Shown piece after piece: positions 1 through 7,628 of a stretch of DNA of 64,000 nucleotides; the first letter of the stretch is position 1; every line of letters begins with the position of its first letter. The notes under the pieces are model-generated. The model was not told the origin of the DNA, made no database searches, and saw only the letters and a program-made list of their open reading frames with translations. The stretch spans positions 283,630 through 347,629 of the forward strand of contig NZ_FYDJ01000007.1 in the NCBI RefSeq assembly GCF_900187425.1. The letters run 5' to 3'. The DNA is from Pseudomonas sp. Irchel s3h14 (GTDB lineage Bacteria > Pseudomonadota > Gammaproteobacteria > Pseudomonadales > Pseudomonadaceae). The position numbers were made by a program, and so were the translations under genes.

Positions 1-153
1 ATCAATCTGCCGCGCCCTCGCTCCAACCTGAACACCCGCCGCTTGCCGGCCTTTCTCGATTACCGCAATGAGCTGATGGAGCGCATTTCCCATGTCATGG
101 AAGTGTCCGCAGCTACTCCCCACACCACCCGACAACCCGAGTTAACCGCATGA
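1..153 (+). CDS. ABC transporter ATP-binding protein, C-terminal fragment (SsuB/TauB-like)
   Basis: The first frame is open from base 1 and ends at TGA 151-153. It encodes about 50 residues containing the segment RPRSNLNTRRLPAFLDYR, which resembles the C-terminal tail of nitrate/sulfonate/taurine-type ABC ATPases. The Walker and signature motifs would lie upstream of the window. The stop overlaps the ATG of the binding-protein gene at 150 (ATGA), the usual sign of translational coupling, so ATPase, binding protein and permease form one importer operon. The family call rests on this tail and on the neighbours. Confidence 0.75.
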   Translation: MNLPRPRSNLNTRRLPAFLDYRNELMERISHVMEVSAATPHTTRQPELTA

Positions 154-1151
154 TCAAACGTTCGCTGCTTGCCCTTTCATTGTCTGTTGCCGCACTGGCA
201 AGCAGCACATTTGCCGTGGCCACCGAGGAAAAGCCCCTGCGTGTGGGTTATGTCTTCGCCATGGCCAATGCCCCGGCGCTGATCGCCGACAAACAAGGTT
301 ACTACCGCGAGGAAGGCTTGAATGTCGATCTCAAGGCATTGGGCGACGGCCCGGTCATCCAGCAGGCGTTGGCTGCCGGTGAACTGGACGTGGCCTATGT
401 CGGCACGCCACCGGTTTACCAATGGTTCTCCCGAGGGCTGCAAAGCCGGATTCTGGCCAAGGTCAATTACGGCCAGGCGGCGGTGATTGTCGATGCCAAG
501 AGTCCGATTGCCAGCTTGGATCAACTCAAGGGCAAAAAACTCGCCGGGGTCAAGAAGGGCAGTGGCATGGACGTGCTGCTGCGCGGTTATGTGCTGAAAG
601 AAAAGGCCGGGCTTAATCCCGACAAGGACCTGGACATCATCGACATGCCCCCCGGCAACATGAACGCGGCACTGGAGCGGGGCATTGTCGACGCGGCGTT
701 TTCCTGGGAACCCTTTGTCAGCCAGTCGTTGCTGCGGGGGGCGAGCCGGATTTTGCTCGACGTCAACCAGGTGCTGCCGAATTACCCGTGGTACGTGGTG
801 ATCGCGCTACCCAAAACCTTGCAGGAGCGCCCGGACGATGTGGTCAAGTTGCTGCGTGCGCACCGCAAAGCCATAGCGTTCCTCAATGAGCATCCCGACG
901 AGTCGAATCGCATCATCGCCGAGGCGTTCAAGCTTGAAGCGGTGCAAGGCGCTGACGGCAAGACCATCGCGCCAGAAACCATCGTCGCCCAGGCGCGGAC
1001 CCGACTGGGTTGGTCGGCGGACTTGCAGGCTACGGACATTCAATTCATCCAACGCTTGATGAATTACTCCCACGACCTCGGCTTTATCGACACCACGCTC
1101 AAGACCGAACAGATCGTGGATACCTCCTACCTGGAAAAAGCCTCGCGCTGA
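150..1151 (+). CDS. Aliphatic sulfonate/taurine-type ABC transporter substrate-binding protein
   Basis: 333 residues, starting with a clear Sec signal peptide (MIKRS, hydrophobic core, cleavage near AVA-TEE around residue 25). The mature part begins LRVGYVFAMANAPALIADKQ and continues with the NMT1/SsuA-like pattern (GYYREEGLNVDL, AAGELDVAYVGTPP, LKGKKLAGVKKGSG). This fold binds sulfonates, taurine, nitrate or pyrimidine precursors in the periplasm and delivers them to the permease. The start is fixed by the ATGA overlap with the upstream ATPase gene. The substrate cannot be read from sequence; a sulfonate or sulfate ester is favoured by the organosulfur genes nearby. Unlike the DszB-like proteins of this window it has a signal peptide, so it is a true transport protein. 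Confidence 0.85.
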   Translation: MIKRSLLALSLSVAALASSTFAVATEEKPLRVGYVFAMANAPALIADKQGYYREEGLNVDLKALGDGPVIQQALAAGELDVAYVGTPPVYQWFSRGLQSRILAKVNYGQAAVIVDAKSPIASLDQLKGKKLAGVKKGSGMDVLLRGYVLKEKAGLNPDKDLDIIDMPPGNMNAALERGIVDAAFSWEPFVSQSLLRGASRILLDVNQVLPNYPWYVVIALPKTLQERPDDVVKLLRAHRKAIAFLNEHPDESNRIIAEAFKLEAVQGADGKTIAPETIVAQARTRLGWSADLQATDIQFIQRLMNYSHDLGFIDTTLKTEQIVDTSYLEKASR

Positions 1152-1158
1152 GTCAGTC

Positions 1159-1908
1159 ATGTCCTTGCCAAAACCGAATTGGGGATGGGCTTCGCTGCCA
1201 TTTCTGTTGTTGATATGGATCGCCCTGGCCAGCCGCTTTCCCACTTACATCCTGCCGCAGCCATGGGATGTCGTCCGCGAGGCTGTGCGCTGGCTGGGCG
1301 ACAGTTCGCTGTGGCAGCACTTCAGGGCGAGTGTCCTTGAAGAGGTCGGCGGCTTCTGCGCCGCAGTGATTATTGCGATTTTGTTGGGCACGGCCGGTGG
1401 CCTGTCGTCGCGCTTTCGCGATTTCATCTCGCCGCTCAATAGCCTGTTCATGGCGATCCCGCCGATCGCCTGGGCGCCGCTGATCATGATCATTTTCGGC
1501 CTGGGGTATGTCTCGATTGTGCTGGTGATTTTCATTGCCGCGGTGTTCCCCATGGCAGTGACAATCCAGGAGGGTGTGCAGAGCATTCGCGGCGGTGAAG
1601 TCCGTGCAGCTCGTACCTTGGGCGCCAACCCCTGGCAACTGCTGGCCCACGTTTACCTGCCGGCGTCATTACCTTTCGTGACGGCGGCCTTACGCATCGG
1701 TTTCAGCCAGGGCTGGCGGGCATTGGTCGCGGCGGAAATGATCGGTGCGTCCCAAGGCATTGGCTGGATGGTGTCCACGGGCGGACAGATCGGTAACAGC
1801 AGTCAGGTGTTGCTCGGCATCGTGCTGATCGGCCTGATTGCGTGGCTGATGGAGAGTTTCGTGTTCCGGCGCATCGAGCGTCACTACCAGAAATGGCGCG
1901 TGCAGTAA
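1159..1908 (+). CDS. ABC transporter permease, SsuC/TauC-like
   Basis: 249 residues with five or six hydrophobic segments and the cytoplasmic EAA-type loop (GGEVRAARTLGANPWQLL), which contacts the ATPase, around residues 150-170. This is the BPD_transp_1 fold of the sulfonate/nitrate/taurine importer family. It follows the binding-protein gene by seven bases and belongs to the same operon. Together the three proteins make an inner-membrane importer, probably for an organosulfur compound. The length is normal for the family and nothing looks damaged. Confidence 0.85.
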   Translation: MSLPKPNWGWASLPFLLLIWIALASRFPTYILPQPWDVVREAVRWLGDSSLWQHFRASVLEEVGGFCAAVIIAILLGTAGGLSSRFRDFISPLNSLFMAIPPIAWAPLIMIIFGLGYVSIVLVIFIAAVFPMAVTIQEGVQSIRGGEVRAARTLGANPWQLLAHVYLPASLPFVTAALRIGFSQGWRALVAAEMIGASQGIGWMVSTGGQIGNSSQVLLGIVLIGLIAWLMESFVFRRIERHYQKWRVQ

Positions 1909-1969
1909 GCATCGTCCTTTGTCTTCGATCCCTTTCAAACCTTCAGTTGACCACTGCACGAGGTGTCAT

Positions 1970-4342
1970 GTGAGTAACGTTTTCGATCCCCGCGAAGCCG
2001 GGCATTACATCGCCCCACAAGGCCTCTACGAACGCAACAAAAAACGCCCGTTCCTGGGCAGCATCGACTGTGACCGAGACACGTTGATTGCCGGGCAATG
2101 GGATGAAATCACCCTCGTCTATGAGGTTGGCGGCAGTGGTCTGGCGGATGGCGCGTGGTTGAAACTGGCCTTCAAGTTCTACTCCGACTGGGCACTGTTC
2201 CAGACTTCGAATCCGGCCGGTCCCAACTACGTCAGCGCCGAATATCAGGCGGGCGAACTGGCGCCCGGCCAGAGCCAGGCCACCGTGCAGCACCTGAAAG
2301 TGCGTTTCGACCAGAAGGGCCACGAACGGCCGTTCCAGAAAGCGATCATCATCGACATCATCGACGGCTACCTGAATCCGGGCGACAAAATCTCCATTCG
2401 CCTGGGCGACCGTCGCCAGGGCGGCGCGGGGACGCGGGTGCAGAGTTTCGTCGAGAAAGACTTCCGTTTCCGGCTGTTTATCGACCCGTTGGGCAGCTCG
2501 AAATTTGCCGAGGTGCCAGGCGATCCATTGTTGAACATCGTGCCGGGACCGGCGCAAAGCGTGCAGGTCATTGTGCCGCGTCTGGTCAGCGCTGGTGAGG
2601 CGTTCGACGTTTTGCTGCGGGTGGACGATGCCTGGGGCAACACCTGCCGCAACTTGCCGCTCGGTGGTGTCCTGATCCTCGTTGATCCCGAAGGCGGCGA
2701 GCGCCAACAGCCGTTTACTTTGGCGAATGAAGGCTGGGCGACGGCGCGGCTCGAGGGTTTTGATCTTGGGGCCGTGGGCGAGTGGCGATTGTCCGCCGAG
2801 GTGCAGACGCCTGGCGTGCGCGGTGCCCAGGCTTTCGTCACCGTCGACCCGGCGGGCACGGCATTGCGTCCGTTGTACGCCGACCTGCATGTGCACTCCG
2901 ATGACACCGTGGGCACCAATGATACGCTCTACAACCTCAGTTACGGTCGCGATGTCGCTGGCCTCGATGTCCTCGGCTACACCGCCAACGACTTCAATAT
3001 CACCGAGCAACGCTGGGATCAGGCGGTGAAGCTGATTCATGAACTCAACGAGCCGGGCCGCTTCGTCTGCTACCCCGGCACCGAGTGGTGCGGCAACTCC
3101 TGCGCCGGTGGTGACCGCAATGTGGTGTTCCTGCATGATCGCAAGCCCGAGTTTCCGTTCGACAACCAAGGGCGGCTGGTGCGCTCCTTCGAGTGGAACG
3201 AGTTCACCGCCGGCACCATCAAGCCGGGCGCCTGGCCGGTGGACGAGTTGTACGCCGCCTATGCGAAAGACCCGGAAGGTCACCTGATGATGCCCCATGT
3301 CGGCGGGCGCCGGTGCAACCTCGACTGGCATCACCCGGAGCTGGAACGCTTGATCGAAGTGGGGTCGGCCTGGGGCCAGTTCCATTGGGTCTACGCCGAA
3401 GCTCTTCAGCGCGGCTATCGGGTGGGCGCCGCGGCGAACAGCGATGAACACCAGGGTCGTTGCGGTGGCGGGGTGCCGGCCACGGCGGTGTTCGGTTCTC
3501 GCGGCGGGTTGACCGGTGTCGTCGCCGAAGGCTTCGACCGCGCGAGTGTCGGCAAGGCGCTGCGTGCCCGTCGAACCTTTGCCACCACCGGCGAGCGTTC
3601 ATTCGCCAGCCTGCGTCAGGGCCGGCATTTTATGGGCGAGGTGTTCACCGCGGATTCGAACGCCACGCTGGATTATCGATTGCTGGGCGAGGCGGGGTGG
3701 GAGCAGGTCGATCTGTTCGATGGCGAGACGCTGATCTGGTCGCGCAACCTGCATCAGGAACTGGGCTTTTCCACCCAACATATTCGCCTGCGCCTGGGCG
3801 GCGCGCGGATCAAGGATCGTTATCGCGGCGCCTATTGGACCGGCGAGATTCGAGTGACCGGGGCGGTGATCAATGGTTTTCGCGCCTTGGGCCTCGATCA
3901 CCCGGAGCAAACCGTATGGCGCAAGGACGCCACGACCCTGGCCTTTCGCACCGACACCAACGGCGACACCGACAGTATCGAAATCGACCTGTCGCAACTG
4001 GCCGGCGCGACGTTGCAGGTCCGCAGCCGCATCGACAACTACATCAAGGTCGGCGACCCGTCCGAACCGCAGCCCTACGTGCATGCGCCGACGGTGCTGA
4101 TGCAACTGTCCGGCGAAGAACTGCTGGCGCAATCCCAAGTGATCGAAGAGTTGCCGGGGGCTGAGCTGAAAGTTTCCCTTGAACGAACCACCGCCGCGCC
4201 GCTGCCTCGCGAGCTGCAAGGGAAGATCGACCTGGCGCAACTCAATCTGCAACCGGGCCGTGAGCATCCTTTGTTCATCTGTGCACGTCAGCGGGATCAG
4301 TCCCGGGTCTGGACGTCGGCGTTGTTCCTGACGCTTGCCTAA
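1970..4342 (+). CDS. DUF3604 family protein, PHP-type metallohydrolase
   Basis: About 790 residues from the GTG at 1970, which follows a GAGGTG stretch. An in-frame TTG at 1919 would add 17 residues (SSIPFKPSVDHCTRCH) and is the alternative. The N-terminal third is beta-rich. A PHP-like domain then begins near residue 305 with YADLHVHSDD, an HxH metal motif, and continues through GLDVLGYTAND, YPGTEWCG, MMPHVGGRR and AANSDEHQGR, all typical of DUF3604. PHP proteins are metal-dependent phosphoesterases or hydrolases, but the reaction of this family is not established. The gene directly follows the importer operon, so it may process the imported compound, for example an ester. No signal peptide is obvious, so a cytoplasmic location is likely. 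Confidence 0.75.
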   Translation: MSNVFDPREAGHYIAPQGLYERNKKRPFLGSIDCDRDTLIAGQWDEITLVYEVGGSGLADGAWLKLAFKFYSDWALFQTSNPAGPNYVSAEYQAGELAPGQSQATVQHLKVRFDQKGHERPFQKAIIIDIIDGYLNPGDKISIRLGDRRQGGAGTRVQSFVEKDFRFRLFIDPLGSSKFAEVPGDPLLNIVPGPAQSVQVIVPRLVSAGEAFDVLLRVDDAWGNTCRNLPLGGVLILVDPEGGERQQPFTLANEGWATARLEGFDLGAVGEWRLSAEVQTPGVRGAQAFVTVDPAGTALRPLYADLHVHSDDTVGTNDTLYNLSYGRDVAGLDVLGYTANDFNITEQRWDQAVKLIHELNEPGRFVCYPGTEWCGNSCAGGDRNVVFLHDRKPEFPFDNQGRLVRSFEWNEFTAGTIKPGAWPVDELYAAYAKDPEGHLMMPHVGGRRCNLDWHHPELERLIEVGSAWGQFHWVYAEALQRGYRVGAAANSDEHQGRCGGGVPATAVFGSRGGLTGVVAEGFDRASVGKALRARRTFATTGERSFASLRQGRHFMGEVFTADSNATLDYRLLGEAGWEQVDLFDGETLIWSRNLHQELGFSTQHIRLRLGGARIKDRYRGAYWTGEIRVTGAVINGFRALGLDHPEQTVWRKDATTLAFRTDTNGDTDSIEIDLSQLAGATLQVRSRIDNYIKVGDPSEPQPYVHAPTVLMQLSGEELLAQSQVIEELPGAELKVSLERTTAAPLPRELQGKIDLAQLNLQPGREHPLFICARQRDQSRVWTSALFLTLA

Positions 4343-4504
4343 TGTCGTAGTCGAGAAAAATACCGTCGTTGGATGCTGCGGTGGCCGATATTCGTCGGTT
4401 GTGAGTTGACTGGTGAGTGGGGGAGGTCGGGACATCTTTTCGCTGGGGACTCATCTTCTGTTAATCCTGCGCAATTGCCACCGCCAGCTTGATGATCGTT
4501 CGTT

Positions 4505-4653
4505 CGATTGGCTACGGGTAGAACCCAATAGCGTGGATTGGAGGTGTACTTTGTGTGCTCTTGATACCCTCTAAAAAAGTCCAGAATCAAGTCCATTCCT
4601 GCTTCATGAATAAAAAACCCCATAGATTTCAATGGATAGGGCGTCAGATGCGG
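4505..4653. repeat. Diverged direct repeat, copy 1
   Basis: This stretch is similar, by eye roughly three quarters to four fifths identical with small indels, to 26310-26450 in the same orientation. Shared blocks include CCAATAGCGTGG, TGCTCTTGATAC, GTCCAGAATCAAGTCCATTC and AGATTTCAATGG. Copy 1 runs straight into the start of a decayed integrase gene. The two copies bracket the organosulfur region, as expected of old island borders. Confidence 0.65.
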
Positions 4654-5135
4654 CTATAGGCACTGCAAACAAATGTGGGGAAAACTTCGGGCTCAAGGAC
4701 ATGGATGGCTTGCAGCTGTTCGTCAGCACGAAGGGCGCCAAATCCAGGTTCAACCAGTTGTTCCGCTATGCCGTGGTGGAAAAGGGACTGATGACACTCC
4801 CTCGGCAGATCTCAACATTTTGTCGCCATTCCCCAACCTCCAGTGACGAACAATCCCTATTTGCTCATGGAGGAAGTTCCTGTCTTCCAGCAGAAGTTGC
4901 GAGCCTATGGAGGCAGTGCCGCAACGATCTGGAGTAGCGCTTGCTGTTTCTCACAGATGTACCGCACAGGGGAATTGCGGTTGTCTGTCCCTAAGTAGTT
5001 CGACCTCAGCGAGAACACCACTAATACAGCGATCAAGCGCATAGGCTATGAGATACGGGTAACTACCGGTCACGGAATTCGCGCAACGCTATCTACTGCG
5101 CTCAACGAGCTTGCCTGCGAGGACAATGGATTGAT
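4632..5135 (+). pseudogene. Decayed phage-type tyrosine integrase (P4-like, DUF4102 N-terminus)
   Basis: From ATG 4632 the frame reads SDAAIGTAN..., LKDMDGLQLFVSTKGAKS, which matches the N-terminal arm-binding domain of P4-like integrases. The frame is then lost. Homology reappears further on as PYLLMEEVPVFQQKLRAYGG and MYRTGELR, the latter corresponding to the first catalytic arginine box. It reappears again near 5031-5135 as NTAIKRIGYE and TGHGIRATLSTALNEL, the HxxR box. A stop (TAG near 4998) and an apparent internal deletion separate the last pieces, and no catalytic tyrosine segment is seen. The gene is dead, but it marks past integration here. Confidence 0.75.
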
Positions 5136-5187
5136 GCGCAGGCAACGGGGCGCTTTTACGTAACGGGGGGCGGCAGGGCGAGCGGGG

Positions 5188-5222
5188 AGCTGAGAGCTGA
5201 TAGCTGATAGCTGATAGCTGAG
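5188..5222. repeat. Five tandem copies of a 7-bp unit (AGCTGAK)
   Basis: Units AGCTGAG, AGCTGAT, AGCTGAT, AGCTGAT and AGCTGAG lie head to tail at 5188-5222, between the integrase remnant and the end of the DszB-like gene. This is a short microsatellite that could vary in copy number. It lies 41 bases beyond the stop of the minus-strand gene, so it is not coding. Confidence 0.8.
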
Positions 5223-5263
5223 CCTCGCCACAGGGTTCTGTGTTCGCCGTTGACTAACTGGAT

Positions 5264-6310
5264 TCAAATCACCCGGCACACCTCCTCCAGTGGACGAGGA
5301 TCGATCCAGTCGCGGACGTCGAAGCGTTGCGGGATAAAGTCCCAGCGCTGGAGGAAGTCCGTCAGGTGTTGCAAGGCTGTGATCGAGGTTTCGTCGAGGG
5401 CGGTACGCAAGCGGCGGTGGGCATCTTCACCGTAGGCAGCCGCAACCCAATATTCGCTGGTGTTCAGTTCGCGAGCGAGGAAACGCCGGGTCTCCTCAGG
5501 GTGGGCCCAGGCCCAGCGTTCGGCATGCAGCACGCTGTCGACGATGCACAGCGCGGCGTCGAAATGTTCATCCAGCAGGTGCTGGTCCACCGTCAGGGTG
5601 CGCGGCGTGCCGATGTTGGCGCGGATCAGCGGGTCGGGGTGGGAGCCGGTGTCGACCACCACATGCAGGCCGAACTCGTCCGCCAGTTGCAGGCCATGGG
5701 CGCCTTTGAGGAAGATCGCATCGACATCGCCATGCAACAGGCCGATCAGCTCCTGGTTGCGCCGACGCACGCGGTTGCTGTGCAGCCGGATCTGGGCGCC
5801 GAACACGTGGCGAACCGGGGTGTCGCTGTGAGTGCCGCCGTAGGGGTAGTCGACCAGATCGACGTCGGCGACTTCAAGGCCTTCCAGGCTCAGCGCATTT
5901 TCCAGGCCGCGCAAGGCGCTGGCGCGGTTGAAATCGATTTTCACATTGGCCCATTTGGGCAGGCCGAAACGCCGGTCTTTCAGGTCGCGGATGGTTTTCA
6001 CCGGACTGTCCGGATTGCTCACGATCAGTTGGACTTCGTCGCTCCAGGACAGGCCGATGACCCGGGTCTGCACACCTGTTGAGCGCGCCCAGATGGCGGG
6101 CGTGTTGCCGCCATGCCGGACGGAATTGGGCAAGTGGTGATCAAAGTGCGCTTCGCGAATTTCCCGATCGTTGGATTCGCGCAGCGCCTGGATGTTGGTC
6201 CCGAAAGGACGGAACGCCTCGGCCAGTCGGCCGGATTCGACGGCAATCCCCAGCCCGGTGGGAACCGGGCTGTGGGTATACCAGAGGGTATCAAGGAAGT
6301 GGGTGCTCAT
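5264..6310 (-). CDS. DszB-like desulfinase-family protein with Cys-to-Ser change at the active-site position
   Basis: 348 residues from ATG 6310; the open frame continues upstream, but this ATG aligns with the paralogue. There is no signal peptide, unlike a periplasmic binding protein. The N-terminus LDTLWYTHSPVPTGLG aligns with the Cys27 region of DszB (2'-hydroxybiphenyl-2-sulfinate desulfinase), with serine (codon AGC at 6269-6271) in place of the catalytic cysteine. The counterparts of DszB His60 and Arg70 are kept as His55 and Arg65, ten residues apart as in DszB. It is well over half identical to the next gene upstream, 40 bases away, so the pair is a tandem duplication. DszB carrying serine at this position is inactive, so this copy may bind substrate without cleaving it. 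Genome pipelines would probably call it an ABC substrate-binding protein. Confidence 0.7.
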   Translation of the reverse strand: MSTHFLDTLWYTHSPVPTGLGIAVESGRLAEAFRPFGTNIQALRESNDREIREAHFDHHLPNSVRHGGNTPAIWARSTGVQTRVIGLSWSDEVQLIVSNPDSPVKTIRDLKDRRFGLPKWANVKIDFNRASALRGLENALSLEGLEVADVDLVDYPYGGTHSDTPVRHVFGAQIRLHSNRVRRRNQELIGLLHGDVDAIFLKGAHGLQLADEFGLHVVVDTGSHPDPLIRANIGTPRTLTVDQHLLDEHFDAALCIVDSVLHAERWAWAHPEETRRFLARELNTSEYWVAAAYGEDAHRRLRTALDETSITALQHLTDFLQRWDFIPQRFDVRDWIDPRPLEEVCRVI

Positions 6311-6350
6311 GAGGCCTGCTTGTGGGAAAGGTCTTGTCGAGCCCGGGGCA

Positions 6351-7403
6351 TCAGCCGGCCAGTGCGGTGGCTGAGCGCAAGGATTCCAGTGGACGCGGGT
6401 CGATCCAGTCGCGGACCGAAAAGCTCTGCGGGATGAAATTCCAGCGCTGCAGGAAATCGGTGAAGTCCTGCAGGCCGAGGATCGAGTTCTCATGCAGGTT
6501 GGTGCGCAGGCGCTGGTGGGCATCTTCACCATAGGCCGCGGTAACCCAGAACTCGCTGCTGTTGGTTTCCCTGGCCAGGTAGCGCCGGGTGTCCTCGGGG
6601 TTGTTCCAGGCCCAGGTCTCGGCACGCAGCACCGAGTCGAGAATGCCGACGGCGGCATCGTAATGGTGATCGAGCAGATGCAGGTCGACACTCAGGGTAC
6701 GCGGTGTGCCGTTGTTGGCGCGGATCAATGGCTCCGGGTGCGAGCCGGTGTCGATCACCGTGTGCAGGCCGAACTGATGGGCGACGTGTGCGGCGGAGGC
6801 GCCCTTGAGGAAGATCGCGTCCACTTCGCCGCGCAGCAGGCCGACCAGTTCCGCGTTCTGCCCGCCGTTGCGCCGACCGCCGAAGGTGCTGATGCCGGCG
6901 ACGGTTTGCGCGGCTTCATCGCTGTGGGTGCCACCGCGCAGGTAGTCCACCAGCTCGACATCGCTGACTTCCAGGCCCTCGAGTTTCAGCGCGTTTTCCA
7001 GGCCGCGAATAGCCTGGGCGCGGGAGAAATCGATCTGCGCGTTGGCCCACAGCGGCAGGCCGAATTTGCGTCCCTTGAGGTCCTTGGCGGTCTTGATCCC
7101 GCTGTCCGGCAGGGTCAGGATCAATTGCACCTCATCCTGCCAGGACAGGCCGATTACCCGAGTTTCGCGGCCACTGGCACGGGCCCAGATGGCCGGAATG
7201 TTGCCGCCGTGGCGCACCGAATTCTGCAGGGTATGGTCGAAGTGCGACTCGCGCACGGCCTGGTTTTCCGATTCGCGCAGGGACTTGATCGCTGTGCCCT
7301 GGGCATTCAGGGTCTGCTCCAGCCAGCCTTTCTGCACGGCAATGCCAAGACCGGTGGGCACCGGGCAGCGGGTGTACCAGAGGGTATCCAAAGCTTGACT
7401 CAT
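6351..7403 (-). CDS. DszB-like sulfinate desulfinase-family protein
   Basis: 350 residues from ATG 7403, preceded on the minus strand by AAGGAACG. The protein starts without a signal peptide and reads LDTLWYTRCPVPTGLG. Cys13, His54 and Arg64 correspond in order and context to the DszB catalytic residues Cys27, His60 and Arg70, with the same ten-residue His-Arg spacing and the same following GG-x-x-P. DszB removes sulfite from an aromatic sulfinate in the cytoplasm; the substrate here is unknown. The fold is the NMT1/periplasmic-binding-protein fold, so a binding function remains possible. A consensus-grade sigma-54 promoter lies 65 bases upstream, making this the first gene of a two-gene transcript with the Ser variant. 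Confidence 0.75.
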   Translation of the reverse strand: MSQALDTLWYTRCPVPTGLGIAVQKGWLEQTLNAQGTAIKSLRESENQAVRESHFDHTLQNSVRHGGNIPAIWARASGRETRVIGLSWQDEVQLILTLPDSGIKTAKDLKGRKFGLPLWANAQIDFSRAQAIRGLENALKLEGLEVSDVELVDYLRGGTHSDEAAQTVAGISTFGGRRNGGQNAELVGLLRGEVDAIFLKGASAAHVAHQFGLHTVIDTGSHPEPLIRANNGTPRTLSVDLHLLDHHYDAAVGILDSVLRAETWAWNNPEDTRRYLARETNSSEFWVTAAYGEDAHQRLRTNLHENSILGLQDFTDFLQRWNFIPQSFSVRDWIDPRPLESLRSATALAG

Positions 7404-7467
7404 GTGTTCGTTCCTTTGCGTTGACGAAGGGCCGGAACGCGGTTGCGTCCGGTGGTACAGCGATAAT

Positions 7468-7483
7468 TGCAACCGCTGTGCCA
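7468..7483 (-). promoter_or_regulatory. Sigma-54 promoter for the DszB-like gene pair
   Basis: The minus strand reads TGGCACAGCGGTTGCA, a full match to the -24/-12 consensus (TGGCAC, N5, TTGCA) with GG-N10-GC spacing. Transcription would start near 7457, giving a leader of about 54 bases before ATG 7403. It fits regulation by the SfnR-like activator encoded at 22396. Confidence 0.85.
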
Positions 7484-7628
7484 GTCTCTTGCTTCGGGTT
7501 GAAAGCCCCGTGTTTCGGGACCTTCAGCGCCGAGGCCTGGGGCCGGGGCGGGGTGGTTGCGTTGCTAGCAACACAGCAACAGCAGTGGTTGTTGGGGGGC
7601 CAGCAAGGGTTGTCGCGAGTGCATCGGC

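Noticed and set aside
150..1151. Grouping the binding protein at 150 with the DszB-like proteins
   Set aside because: It has a clear signal peptide and lacks the Cys/His/Arg pattern, so it is a transport protein of the same broad fold.
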